Source: Eonycteris spelaea
Lineage: Eukaryota > Chordata > Mammalia > Chiroptera > Pteropodidae
Direction of reading: 5' to 3'
Length of the DNA stretch: 64,000 bases
Assembly (NCBI GenBank): GCA_003508835.1
Contig: PUFA01000027.1
Span: 8,990,001 to 9,054,000, forward strand
Below are positions 46,611 through 58,379 of the stretch, piece by piece; position 1 is the first letter of the stretch; each line of letters starts with the position of its first letter. Under the pieces are notes generated by a model. It was not told the DNA's origin. It made no database searches and saw nothing but the letters and a program-made list of their open reading frames with translations. Position numbers and translations under genes: made by a program.

Positions 46611-47164
46611 TCCACTGCTCAAGAGTATCAAGTGAGAAAGGAATTTAAAAACAGTGTAAAACTTTACCATAGGTGGGGATTGTTTTGAATGGCAAGAATG
46701 TAGATGATTGTTTTGTTGTCATTCTCCCTAGGGGAGTTAATATGTCATCTCTGCAAATTACCTGAATGTAAAGAAATTTCAGAGTTTCTTTTTTTCTTCC
46801 CTATTTACCATGGTTCAGCTCACTATCAGATATTGGGGGAACCAGAAATGAGACAGTCAGCATCTATCATTCTCCTTTTCTCCCTGAAAAGGCACAAATT
46901 CTGCAATTGAAATCATGAGGACTTTAAGAAAAGGATGGTGTCAAAAATAAAACACACACACACATAAACACAAATACATACATACACAAATTATACAATA
47001 GTTTCATGCCATCAGGTAGGCATATGGGATTTGGAAATACCCAACAACAGTAAAGTATAATTCCAGAACATGTGTTTTAAAATTTTGTTTTAAACCAATG
47101 AGTGTGTATAAAGTTACTGAAGTTGGGAATGGTAACACAGAGAATTACCCATGTGATCTCGACA
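46611..47164. other. unique sequence, nothing recognised
   Basis: A short (AC)n/(CA)-type run at about 46,950-46,985. The 68-codon frame at 46,704-46,910 has no supporting feature. Confidence 0.4.
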
Positions 47165-47270
47165 AAATTATACTGGGTCAGGAGTTTGTAGCTCTAGATT
47201 TAACACATGAATCTAACACCAGCCGATTTGAACAAATAATTTTGTCTACTTTTGTAAAGTGAGGAGTTTT
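47165..47270 (+). repeat. possible MIR remnant
   Basis: GGGTCAGGAGTTTGTAGCTC and TCTACTTTTGTAAAGTGAGG sit in the order of MIR but the middle is unrecognisable. Confidence 0.3.
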
Positions 47271-47293
47271 TTTTTCCTGTTGTCAAAATTTGA

Positions 47294-47382
47294 TATTTAT
47301 TTATTTATTTATTTGTAAAGCTTAAAATTAGCTATTTCAAGCATTCAGTATTCAAACAGGAGGTTGTGTGTGTGTGTGCGTG
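47294..47382. repeat. (TTTA)n and (GT)n microsatellites
   Basis: TTTA units at 47,294-47,314 and GT units at 47,364-47,382, separated by unique sequence. Confidence 0.9.
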
Positions 47383-48306
47383 TTTACAAATCACATTAAA
47401 AAAAATCTTCATAGAAAATTAATTACACTGAAACAAAGTCCCAGCTGTTTTTCTGAATAAGTTGAACTGCTATGCAGTGGCATCTTAATTGACATATAAC
47501 CCTTCATGTAGTTGTTTGGAACTTAATAATGAAATAACATTTGAGCAATGAATAATATATCAGATGCTTTCTCTTCTGAGAGCCCACACCTTAATATAGA
47601 TTCATGTGTCCTATCTTGGAAAGTCCAAGTGAGATTTAAGATGACTCCCAGATATTTTAATCCCATGGTATAAACTAATGGCTTTAGCAAATATTCTAAC
47701 GCTACATGTCTCCTTACAAGCATTCTTTCAACAGTTGATGAGTCCTAACCAGAGATATTTAAATCACTCTCTGGAAACAATTTTAACCTGTCAAGTGGTT
47801 CAGATCCTTTCCAAGATAGAACAAGGATTAATTTTATTTAAAGCAATAAAATTTACTGCATAAACCAAAACTTTGTAGAAATTATATGAGACTCACTCTC
47901 TAACTCTTAAGAAAGAGACACCTTTTGCATAAAAGGTCTGCATAACCTTTCTTTCCTGACTACCTTCAGCCTCTACCCACCAGCCGTACATAGGTGGGTT
48001 TTCCAGGTAAATGTTTCAGCATTTTCTCTCCTGTGTGCTTGTCTCAAGAAACGAAAGGAAGCATTTGAGGGGTTTGTTTTACATTTTAATGAACAAAAGA
48101 CTAACAACTATTAAATGTTATTCATCATGTATATTGTGATTTCAAAACTCCCCAAATAAAGAAGTCACAAAATGACTTTTCCAAAAGAAGTGCCTCTGCT
48201 GCTTTAGGCATTGTTGGCTGAAGTACTCCCTGGGCAGTGTTGTTTTGCTTTTGCTTTTTTGTTTTTTGTTTGCTGCTGTTTTTTTTTTGTTTGTTTTTGT
48301 TTTTTG

Positions 48307-48308
<2 letters not shown>
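47383..48308. other. unique sequence, nothing recognised
   Basis: Short frames on both strands around 47,523-47,863 lack features. T/G-rich DNA from 48,240 leads into the T37 run. Confidence 0.4.

Positions 48309-48345
<37 letters not shown>
48309..48345. repeat. T37 homopolymer
   Basis: Thirty-seven uninterrupted T, preceded by TTTG-rich sequence and followed by GGAGTGGGGTGGGTAGGG. The Phe-rich frames across it are artefacts. It could be the reversed tail of a retroinsertion, but the downstream sequence is not a family I recognise. Confidence 0.9.
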
Positions 48346-48346
<1 letters not shown>

Positions 48347-49959
48347 GAGTGGGGTGGGTAGGGAAGAGGAATCCTGGGAAGGTAGATTTCTTATTTTTCA
48401 GATTTCTTATTTCCAGAACGTTCTACCTCTTTAAAGCCTCTGGGTATTTTGGTCACATCAGGATTCAAATCATGGTGGGAGGCAGGACTGTCAAGGAGGA
48501 AAGGGGATGGGCAAGTGCAGCCCATTTACTTTAATACATTACAGCTATCCCATACTTCCCTCTCTGGAATTTGACATTTGTTTGAACTCAGGGAGCAATT
48601 CAAATTCAATCATTCCCAACTCTCAGACCTAGCCAAGTGTTTTACACTTTTCTATTAAAGGAATGTTCATCTCTTAAGCCAAGATTCCATCCTCTGTTTG
48701 TCCCTAGGCTGGTAAGGCTCTTCATTTACCCACTGTTTAGACGAAAAAGAGATAGTGGAATGGAGTCCTGACCTCTCACTCAACCCCCTTTCCCACAGCA
48801 GCTCCGAAAGCACCTCTATAAAACTTCGGGACTTTGTGAAGCACAGAGTGAAAAACATTAGTCCAGAATGGTCTTCCTGGGTTCTTCCAGGTCCCAAATC
48901 CTTGGATTCTGTGTAACCCAAAACTATCCATTTCTTTGAGTAACACACGTCCTTCCTTATTTAAAATTTTAGTATGACCCTTTGTATTTAACTATATGAG
49001 GGGCTACAATAGGAAACAAGATACCAATATAATCAGCATGATTTGGGGACACAACTGTAGAGCACATTACGGCAGTGGGTCTTTAATCCAACAAAAATGT
49101 CAAAATGTTATCTCCCTCAGAATGGAAAAAGATAATAGATGAATATAGGTAAATAGAAGAAAAAAGGAGTTTAAAGGCATTCTGTTGGTTTACTATGCAA
49201 GCAAACCTCCATGTTCTTTTAGATTAAGAGCAAAAAGCCTCCCATTGATACATTACAGAGCTCCTATACCGAGGTCTAGGACTAGATGAATACTTAGCTT
49301 TAATCCTGTAATGGGAGGAACTCGGCATATTTGTCTGGAGCTGATACTGCCCTCTGGCTGCCAATATGAATTAAATCCTTACAGAAATAGGTCTACAATT
49401 CTTCATGAAGCACCTTCGACAATATTCTCAGAGCCCTCATCTGGGTCATGAAGTCAATACCTCCTCATACCCTCTCAACAGCATAGCATTTTTAAAGGGC
49501 CTCATATCTGTCCCCTTTGTTTCAAGGTTTCAACATGTCCAAGAGAGGAAGTTTTTTGTTGTTGTTGTTTTGTTTTAAATCACATTCTCTAAATATAAAA
49601 ATAAACAAACTTCATAGAAAATCACAATGAGACAAATTCTTTTACCAGCATCTCTGGCTTTCACATGTTTTTGCATAATGAAAGGGCTAATATAACATAA
49701 CAAATCCTAAACTGTTTTCACAAGGAGTGGAAAAAAGATGTGTAAAAGTATGCTCTGTCTTGCTTCCTTCTGTTCACAATGTATCTAAATAAAACAAATG
49801 GTGTTCTTGCTCTTTCTGTCTGTTTCCCAATCTGTTTGGATAGTAGCCACCATTCCACAGCCAACCATAATATCTGACACTTCCTGACATCATGAAAGCC
49901 ACCATCTGTCTATCACCAAAACCCTGTACTTTTTAAAGACTACTGGCTTGATCCTTAAT
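48346..49959. other. mostly unique sequence; conserved-looking patch 49,280-49,450
   Basis: No gene recognised. The patch at 49,280-49,450 has moderate GC, retained CpGs (CTCGGCATA, CCTTCGACAATA) and a CTCF-like motif. Confidence 0.4.
49347..49360 (-). promoter_or_regulatory. CTCF-like motif
   Basis: Plus strand CTGCCCTCTGGCTG; the minus strand reads CAGCCAGAGGGCAG, 12 of 14 positions of the CTCF core. Occupancy unknown. Confidence 0.4.
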
Positions 49960-50190
49960 GAAGCTTCACGTTGAATGCACGGACGAGTTTAGAGGGAATT
50001 CGGGGAATAATTGACACAAGGACTCTATAAAATCACGTTTCATTAGATTCAGTCTGAAAACACAAAATGAAATATTAAGATCCCTTTGCAGGCAGAAAAA
50101 GCTTGGTTTAGTTTCAATTGTGTTTCATTTCCGATTTGCCTGTGAAAGTTTAGACAGGGTTGAATATCAAGAATAAACCTAAACTAAAAC
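49960..50190. promoter_or_regulatory. candidate conserved noncoding block
   Basis: Repeat-free, with several retained CpGs (CTTCACGTTG, GCACGGACGAG, AATTCGGGG, ATCACGTTTC, TTCCGATTTG) in an AT-rich neighbourhood, plus AATAATTGACACAAGG and TTTAGTTTCAATTGTG. No open frame. Constraint inferred from texture only. Confidence 0.38.
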
Positions 50191-50389
50191 CTAAGCTTTA
50201 AATCCAGTATTTTCAATCTTGTAAAATTAAACAGTTAGACATGACTTTGCAGTGTGTATATTTGAGCTCTGGAAAAAGAAGAAAATGCATCAATTACTTT
50301 TCCAAGGCTTGAGAAAATCATGCCATTTAAAATTGAATCAAATTCTTCTTTAACACCTGAGTGATTATCCAGGAAACAAAAGAAGGCTC

Positions 50390-50540
50390 TGTATGTCTTC
50401 ACTTGTAAATGTCACAGGTGAACACAAACACCCAAGTGCTGGCAACGTCAACTTACTCTGTTTTATTAAACTATTGTACCTCTATTATATGTGCAACAAG
50501 GGAACACGTTAACAAGGGAGACTGAGGAAGAATATTTTTC
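50390..50540. promoter_or_regulatory. candidate conserved noncoding block
   Basis: Balanced-composition unique sequence with AAATGTCACAGGTGAACACA, GCTGGCAACGTCAACTTACT and GGAACACGTTAACAAGGGAG. It contains a T-box/E-box-like word (TCACAGGTGA) and two retained CpGs. Weaker than its neighbour. Confidence 0.3.
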
Positions 50541-50994
50541 TGGATGATATTAACTTCTTGCAGAAAAGGTAAAGCTTTGCAGGAAGAAGACAGAATAATA
50601 AGTTTGATATACAAATTTCATTACTGCACTCCATTGTTATGATTAGATGGTATGTTGATATTCCACCAATGTTTTTTGTTCTTCCCTCACCCCAATATTA
50701 TTTCTGTGGTTCTTTTAACAATCTCATAAATCCAAGTTTTGTGAAGTTATGGAATTTCTTTTAGCAGTCAAAAAAGTATAGATAGGCTATATTTGTATAT
50801 ATTTACATGCATGTATGTGTATATGTATATATAGAGAGACAGAAAAAGATTTTATATATATGGTATATGTATATAATATAGAACAGCTTAACTTTGAATC
50901 TTTAACTGAGGAAAAGCAATATATGGCATTCTATAGTGAGTTTTTGCAGAAAGCTTGATGTTGCATTTCTCCATAAAATTTCTTGGTAAAATAA
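50541..50994. other. unique AT-rich sequence with TATATA-rich patch
   Basis: TA/GTAT-rich DNA at 50,795-50,880; nothing else recognised. Confidence 0.45.
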
Positions 50995-51238
50995 AATTTA
51001 TTAAGTGCTTACTCTATGCCAGGTACAAGGTCAAGAATTTCATATGTGTTATTTCATTTGATTTTATGTGTTGAGCACTATTATCCCATTTTGTTGAAGA
51101 GGAAATTGTGGCTTAGAGAGAGTAATTAACTCACCCAAGATCCCACAGCTAATAAGTGTTAGTTCCGAGGTTCAAATCAAGATGGTCTGATTCAAAGTAT
51201 ATGGTTTCTCCCACCACCATCCTATATAACCTCTTGGT
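50995..51238 (-). repeat. MIR SINE, well preserved
   Basis: Reversed MIR in full order: TTATTAAGTGCTTACTCTAT, GCCAGGTACAAGGTC, TTATTTCATTTGATTTTATG, CACTATTATCCCATTTTGTT, GAAGAGGAAATTGTGGCTTA, CTCACCCAAGATCCCACAGC, GAGGTTCAAATCAAGATGG. Confidence 0.85.
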
Positions 51239-51286
51239 TAAAGTGAATACCTTGTACATTTTAGCTAGGCCATTATAAGACTTGTT

Positions 51287-51322
51287 GGGGTGGGTCGGGG
51301 TGGGGCAGTGAAGGGCAGGGGG
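51287..51322 (+). other. G-quadruplex-forming motif
   Basis: Runs of G at 51,287-51,290, 51,292-51,294, 51,297-51,300 and 51,302-51,305 have loops of 1, 2 and 1 base, a textbook short-loop quadruplex. Two further runs (51,313-51,315; 51,318-51,322) follow. It stands alone in AT-rich DNA. Confidence 0.7.
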
Positions 51323-52139
51323 TATTAAAAAGTGTTTGTCAGAATATCTTCATCCACATGAGTGACAGCCTTCAAAATCATTATCATGAAAGTCTAAACA
51401 CTTATTCCTGCAAGGATGCTAATGCTCTGGAAAGGCAAGTGACTCTAAAATAGATTATCATCCTTAAAAGAAAAGCTCTTATTTCATTTTGTCCCACATT
51501 GTATATATAGAAAGAGCCCTGAGTTCATTAAAAAAGCAGCCTCGTTGCTATTCTTTGCCTGTCAAACTCTGCATCAATATGTTTTCAGATGGTAAGTGAA
51601 GAATGAATTACCCACTTGAAATAATAGTGAGGGAGGCAGATGATTCACTTGAGTAGATAGCCTGTCATAACACTAGACACTCACTCCACTCAGACTTAAA
51701 ACCAACAGATGCTCAGGGGAGCTGTATTCAACATGTTACCTGAGGCCCTTCCTAACTTGTCATAGGTATAGCTATAAAATTTTTTTTTCTGAACAAATTC
51801 AGAATAAAGCCTGTATCTTCATATCACTGAAGATACCTTACCTATTGATAAAATTTAAAAAGTTAAAGTAAAATTTTCAGCCTTCAGCTGAGATATGAAC
51901 AAAAGAGTCCTATTGCTATGTGTATGTCCTGAATAGCATAACAGTGTTGGGACTCTCTATAGACACTTAATTTTACCCTTTCGTTTAAAAATATTTCATT
52001 CTTTCTCATTTGTTCAATATAAATACACATTTTTTTCATGCTACACTTCCCTCTGCTAGGGAATTGAGGTCCCTGTTTCTCATCCTGGAGATGGGGCACT
52101 GTACTTTTGAGAATAGAAACAATACATGAGAAAAAGAAA
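51323..52139. other. unique sequence, nothing firmly recognised
   Basis: The 71-codon minus-strand frame at 51,884-52,099 lacks supporting features. The 51,540-51,740 stretch has balanced composition and might be conserved. Confidence 0.35.
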
Positions 52140-52340
52140 ATGAAAGCAGGTTGTTTAAATAAAATGTGAATAGATTATTCAGACCAGCTGTTTGGATTTG
52201 GAAAGAACTTTCCCGTGTTGATTAAAACCCCGTAATTTGTTGTGTGCTACTGTGAAAGAGCAGGGTGTAAATAAATGGGGACCAGAATGTGATTGTCTGC
52301 TGGAATCATCTGGTCCAGCCTGAACAGATATGGCCACCTC
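52140..52340. promoter_or_regulatory. candidate conserved noncoding block
   Basis: Repeat-free, with TTTCCCGTGTTGATTAAAAC and CCCCGTAATTTGTTGTGTGC (retained CpGs beside homeodomain-like cores), then AATAAATGGGGACCAGAATG. No open frame. Confidence 0.33.
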
Positions 52341-53959
52341 CATCTAACAAATTTCATTTTTAGAAAAAACAGCTTTTTATAAAGACAAACATTTTAACTT
52401 TAAAAAGATCCAAGGTGTTAATGAAAAGATACGTGATATTTTAAAACAATGGAAAAGTTTTAGGGACTACAATATGTGCAGATTACAATAATCATTTAAA
52501 AATCCCACGAGAAAAGAGAGACAAAGACAGAGACTGGTTCGTTTGTTTGTTCATTGCCTCTCCTTTATAATCTGTTAAAGGCTTTCTATGTTGGAATTCA
52601 GTAAATCTCAAAAGTAGTCTTAAAGCCTGCTTGGCCCTTACTCTTTAAATCTCATTTTAATGATTTTTTCCTACACAGCTTTATTGTGTTTTGATTCATA
52701 TTAATTATAGCCTACAAATAGAAAAATTAGATTAAGAGATCCTCATTAATATGTGTAATACCATAAATTTGCCTTATTTTTAAAAAATATTACATATAAT
52801 GAATGATTCCTAAGTAACATCTCTTGTGAGTATAAACTGAAAGCAATGACTTTCCTTGATGGTAAATTCCTATGAAATTATTATTCATGATACATGCAAT
52901 TTTCAAATATTTGTTTTATGATTTCTTAAAACTTTAAAAGTAGAATTATTTTTTAGCTTACTGATTAAAATGGTACTGACATTTTTACTGTAATTATTGT
53001 CAATTTTTGTTTTTGCAACTTTTTTTATATCAATCTAACTCAAAGATAAAATAAAAATAAAAATTTTTCCACAGAGCCACCCCCCCCCTCCGCCCCCAGA
53101 AGGAACTTTGTACCTAACATTCTTGTTTGGAGGAAGCTAGAAAAAACATCTGTCATCACTCCACCAGGCTTGGTTCTTTATAATAAGATGTACAAATGTC
53201 ATTTAATGGGGATGCAGGAAATTTGAACAGTGCCTACAGTATAACTGTGGGCTAAAGAGAGGAAGAAAGAGGGGGAAAAAGCATTCATAATTTATAAATA
53301 ATATTCAACATAAATAGCCCCAAAGATATTTGTACAAATACCTAGAGTATAGGGAGTTGTGTGGTAGGCTATTTGTCTTTCATTAGTTATGCAAATTTGT
53401 CAACTTGAGTTAAATGAAAAAAAAAGCTTGCATTAAATAAGAATGTTTATAACATTTGAAAATAAAATCCAAGCTTTGATCGAGTACGTTTTTAGACTTC
53501 TATACTTCTTAATCACAAGTAGCAAATTGCAAAGCAGCTATTTTATAACAAAATATAGATGCTGATATTACCGCCTTCATAGAACCAGATAAACATAACA
53601 TTAAAAACAGAAAGTGAAAAAAAGACAGAGGCCACCAGGACACTTAGGTTTCCATTGGATTGAGTTGGATAGAAATAATTGGCATTCCTAAGAAGAGGAT
53701 TTAGGCTGTTATTAACATATTAGAATATTCAATGACAAGAAAAATACATAAAGTACATTGTGGAAAATAAAAAGTTATACATAGGACTTTTTAAAAGAAT
53801 GTGCATTAAAGAGAAAGAATGGAAGAGTCTGAACTATTTTGGGGGGAGGAAGTTTATACATGTATTTCTATTCTCCATAGAAAGTGTCTTCCATATCAGC
53901 CCATTTTCATATCAGATTCTTTTGTTTATAGGTGAAATTCTTTTTTTTTTAAAAACAGG
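52341..53959. other. AT-rich unique sequence with C-rich patch at 53,077-53,098
   Basis: CCACCCCCCCCCTCCGCCCCC is a short C-rich run. No exon, RNA gene or repeat recognised. The frame at 53,760-53,966 is Lys/Phe/Ile-rich and featureless. Confidence 0.45.
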
Positions 53960-54085
53960 GATTTAATATTTTTAAAATTATTTTTTATGGTGACATTGGT
54001 TAATGAAATCCAGTAAGTTTCATCTGTGTACTTTAACAGTAAGGCATATAGATATTTACATTGTGTGTTCACCTCCCTAAACTAA
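53960..54085 (-). mobile_element. reversed L1 3'UTR fragment, bat-like wording
   Basis: Plus-strand text ATTTTTTATGGTGACATTGG, TTAATGAAATCCAG, GTGTACTTTAACAG and TTACATTGTGTGTTCACC matches the reverse of an L1 terminus I know from bats (CACACAATGCAATATACAG... and TTAACCAATGTCACC). Very short 5'-truncated copy. An A-tail equivalent (T9 at 53,941-53,950) precedes it. Confidence 0.65.
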
Positions 54086-56284
54086 AATCTTAATAGTGAA
54101 TATTTATGGATGGAGAGTCAATGAAAATTTTTGTATTATTAGTTATTTCTATTTCTCAAATTCCCTACTATATACATGCACACACATGTATATTTACATA
54201 TACACCCACAAATATACGTGCATATAACTTTTGTAATGAAAATATTTTCTTTAATTTAAAATGGGGGCTTTTATTACACCATACCTAAGCTATTGCCCAG
54301 CAATGTCAATTTATTCTCTTGATTATTATCCTTTTTTTCCCCCACAATTTCACTCAAAATTACTTTTCATTATTTGCAAATATGTTTTGTTACTTTCTCT
54401 TGGTGCAAAGATGCTTGAGACAAAGATATATAGAACTGGCATCTTGCATCGAGTAGGAACATTGGTGACATCAAGTTGCCAGTTTCAGATTCTTTTCTAG
54501 TTTCCTAATTCATTTCATCCTTTCTCATCTTCACACTAAAGTCTATTTGCCCATAAAATGAGTAATTACTGGTTGTAATCTAAGTTTGTGTTTGGGGCGT
54601 TTTTTGTTTTGTTTTTTTTTTTTTTTTTGCACAAAATTTAAAGGCTTCTTTGTATGCACAAATCAATTATAAAGTCTACATGAGGTGGTTTTACAGAGAA
54701 GAACTACATTTTTATTTCATAATTTAGATCTATCATGCAAGGCTTCCTGTCTTTTTTAGCCTAACAGTAGTTTCTTTCACTGTTGCTTTAATGCTTTTTA
54801 TCCAGTGCCATACATAATTAACAGCAGAAAAAAAATTTTTTCCCAAAGATATGAGGGTTTTAGACTGTCCTAAAATAAGGAAAATCTAAATATACAGGAA
54901 CCCAATTATTCTTTTGACCCTTCCTTATTAATTTATAAAATTATAAGTTTTATAAACTTGAATTGACTTCACAACTTTCTTACCAGTGAATTTCTAAGCA
55001 TAACTAAATAACTTTTCCATGGAACTGTATAAAGAGTCTTTTGTTACTTTAAACCAAATAACAATAACCTTTTAACACTCAAAATAAACATTATTTAATG
55101 TACTTATGGTGCTAATTTTTGTAGGTATGTTATGGTACAGTATATCATTTGGAACCTCTGTTTTACCTTAGTTCTAAGAATTTTAATATAGGAATTAGTA
55201 TACAAAGTAAAGAAATGATAAAGAATTTAACTTGTGTAGTCAAAGATAATATAAATATGTGCATGAACACATAGTAATATTTAAATTTTATTTTTTGTAA
55301 AACCTTCCATTAAGTAGATATCAATGTTTTTCAACACATATGTACGAAGCAGGTGTTCAAGTTTTCAGTACATAGCCATTCTTTAAAAGATAAAAGATAT
55401 TTTATTCTAGTGCTATAATTCAAAATGCTGCATCTTGCAAAATATGTGTGTCTACAATGCTTTATATTACTTGATTTAATCTACTTAAGCAGTGAAGCAC
55501 AAGGAAAAGCTTCCTTTACAAATTTTATATCTCCTAGTTTTTCCTTCTCTAATATTGTTTCATTTTACAAATCAGAACAATTGCAATGTGGACATCTGCA
55601 TGCAGACATTCTCATTTGCAAGAAACTACATTTACAAAAACAAAACACCAGGAAATGTGAGAGGGAAAAGAGCTGCCACCCAGAATCCTGTAGCTAAGCA
55701 ACGGGATGTTCTTCTTTTCAGTAACCAAATTATCCAATCACCCCCTGTGGGCTCCAGAGCTCTATAGGATCTCCATCATTTGACTCTAACCTAAGCCATT
55801 TCTGGGCTTTTTCATCTCAGGCAATCAACACTATCCTGTCAAGTTTATGAGGTCTGGATTTCTGTCTCAAAATTGGTCACAACAGTCCTCTTGGATGTTC
55901 TACTCTCTAACAAACCATCTTATGGAATACTTTTTAGAATTGATAAAAATAACAGAATAACAAAATAACCATCCATGAAAGAGAGCAGCTGCAATAAATA
56001 TTATTTATACATAAGGTGATTTAATGTTTGTTCTAAGTCTCAATAAAATTTTTTCTACATGCAAATTTTCCAAAGTCAAACATAATAAAGGATATTATAC
56101 TTTAAGTCATGTATTAGTGATAGAACTGCCTGTAATGGCCTACCAGTGAAACTATTCTCTAAGAGGAAACACGCTAAGCTAAACTCTCCATTTTTTTTAA
56201 TTTCTGGAAAATACCTTTAGAAATGTATACATACGCCAGACACCTAAGACTTCTGGAACCTGACAAACCACTTTAAAAAATTAT
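54086..56284. other. unique AT-rich sequence with T17 at 54,612-54,628
   Basis: Several 60-90 codon frames (54,106-54,500; 55,425-55,767) show no domain or splice support. The patch at 55,600-55,770 has balanced composition and a CpG (AAGCAACGGGATG) and might be regulatory. Confidence 0.4.
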
Positions 56285-56465
56285 TTTTTAAGGAACAATG
56301 CCATCCTAACAGATGGGTGTCAGTGTAGGCATGCCAGGGAATCAAAATGTACATCACGTTCCACTACAAGGGGGCAGAATCTCATCCAGAATCGTCCGTC
56401 TGTGCCACTGGCTAAAGGAATATTCCGTTTCAAATCTACCTCAGAGCCAGATCACTTAAGACAAC
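56285..56465. promoter_or_regulatory. candidate conserved block containing a CTCF-like motif
   Basis: Repeat-free, with retained CpGs (ATCACGTTCC, GAATCGTCCGTCTG, ATTCCGTTTC) around the CTCF-like motif at 56,364-56,377. A T17 run (56,482-56,498) lies just downstream. Confidence 0.4.
56364..56377 (+). promoter_or_regulatory. CTCF-like motif
   Basis: CTACAAGGGGGCAG matches 12 of 14 positions of the CTCF core as I recall it. It points opposite to the two minus-strand motifs at 35,956 and 49,347. Occupancy unknown. Confidence 0.45.
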
Positions 56466-58067
56466 AACTTCTAAAGCCGCATTTTTTTTTTTTTTTTTGC
56501 GCTTTCTGAATATAAGAATTCACATTGCACTGAATAAAAGTAGGGCAGGAACCATTGTAGGGAAATTCTAAGCAGCAAAAATGTTATTATGGTCCATTTA
56601 ATTTTTTGACTGAATGGCTTATCTAAACAGGAAAACCATTTGGTGAATACCAGCATATAATTTTTGTTCAACAGAACCCCAGAAATTCTATCTGACTTAC
56701 TAATTATTTTGAAATATTTTTCTCCCTTCTTGGAACGTATAGAAACCTACCTTAAATTAGGAATTAAAAGGTTTCACTAGAATTGCCCTACTGAGCAAAG
56801 TTGTATTGACAGCCATAATTGAACGTACTATGTTGGACTCATTCACTGGTTCAGGGATAGTCACCAACTATATTATTAAAGAGGCTATTCACAGATTCTC
56901 TGGTTTTGATTAGAGTATAAGAAAGACATTCCTGAAAGAATGGACATTTTGAGATTTTGTATTTTAATTTCCTTATCTCTCTTGAATTTATGACTTTATA
57001 ACACCCACAAAAAGCAATATGTCATTGATATCACAGTAAATCATTCACATGTAATGGGTTTTAATTGATTGTACTGCTGAAACTAAATGTTTTGGTCTTG
57101 TGTGATAATAGAAGTTTGGGAGCTAATATCAATTACAGAAACAATATCTTTTAATTAGGACTGAAAACAATTTTATCTTAAAATTTACACAGTTCATACT
57201 GATATTTGCTTCCCCTACTGGTCATGTTTAGCTAGTTACTAGTGTATTAAATTTCACTAAGTATGAAAAGTAACTATTTTCAATGTTATTTTGAGAAGTC
57301 ATTAATTAATACACATTTTTTAATCACTGTTAAAAGTTTTCATTTAAGCATTTATAGTAGCCTAGAGCCTTTTAGATACATGGGGATCACAGAAGACCAA
57401 GAGCATTGTAATTTATATCAATCATAACAAGTCATATAGTCTTAAATGTGACTTTTTTCATTTGTGACTTTTTTTTTACTTCTATAGGGTTTTTTTTTTA
57501 TCTTATTGTTATTGCTTTAATGAGGAATAATGTTCTTTATTATATTCACAGTAACAAATTTAGGTAAAACAAATTTACCAGATGACAGTAAGTAACATAG
57601 TGTTCTAACTATTGAAACAATTATAACTAAATATACTTGTTATATGTTGTAATACATTTATAAGTTCATGGAAAATATTTAATATTAAGATACATAAAGA
57701 CTGTCTGAATTTTAATTAAGAACAAATTAATGATTGTTGATGAAACTCCCAAAAGTAATCTCTCCTTGTAATCTCCCAATTAGTAATTAAATATATTATG
57801 GAACTTTGAAAAGTGACATATTTAATTGTATGAAATATATAAAGGCATAATTCTTTTTTTAAATATACATACCAGCTAAATTTCTTTCATATGAACCATA
57901 AAATCACCTAGTGATTAACAGCTATAAAACATTTTTTCAACATTTTCCAAATATATTACTCCTTTATATAAAAGTACAGCTGTAGCAAACACAAAGTTAT
58001 CTCCCATTGTCCATGAGATCTAAATGTTATTTGCTTTCATTTACAACTCATTTGTAAATGTGCCAAG
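56466..58067. other. AT-rich unique sequence, nothing recognised
   Basis: No exon, RNA gene or assignable repeat seen. Confidence 0.45.
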
Positions 58068-58379
58068 TTGACTAGCCTTTCTATTAAAATAAAGACTACC
58101 TTAGCCAAAGAAGAAATTGGACAGATTCTCCGCTTTGTCTGCAAACATGAAGAGCAAAAATACACTAATGGAAGCAGCATGAATCTTCATTATGGACCCC
58201 TCCAGGTCTTGAAAATCATCCAAGGAGCTATCTCATCAAAAGTTGAATATCTTCCAAGGATCCCTTTACACACACCCTTTTTAAGTGGCGAGTTCCAATC
58301 AAAGATTTTCTCTACTGAAAAGGGCTTCTGGAATGATTTCTATTTTCTGACTCTTGTCCAAGTTCTAGCCAAGCACTGA
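58068..58379 (+). other. 103-codon open frame, probably non-coding
   Basis: An ATG opens 103 codons with fairly varied composition (MTSLSIKIKTTLAKEEIGQI at the start), but there is no recognisable domain, no Kozak-like context and no flanking splice signals of quality. Similar-textured sequence continues past the stop to about 58,600, which suggests an old dispersed element or unique DNA and not an exon. Confidence 0.2.

Noticed and set aside
48211..48534. Phe/Cys-rich frames across the T37 run
   Set aside because: Produced by homopolymer T; no coding signal.
55690..55710. RFX X-box-like word GTAGCTAAGCAAC
   Set aside because: One base short of the spacing and imperfect; too weak to call.
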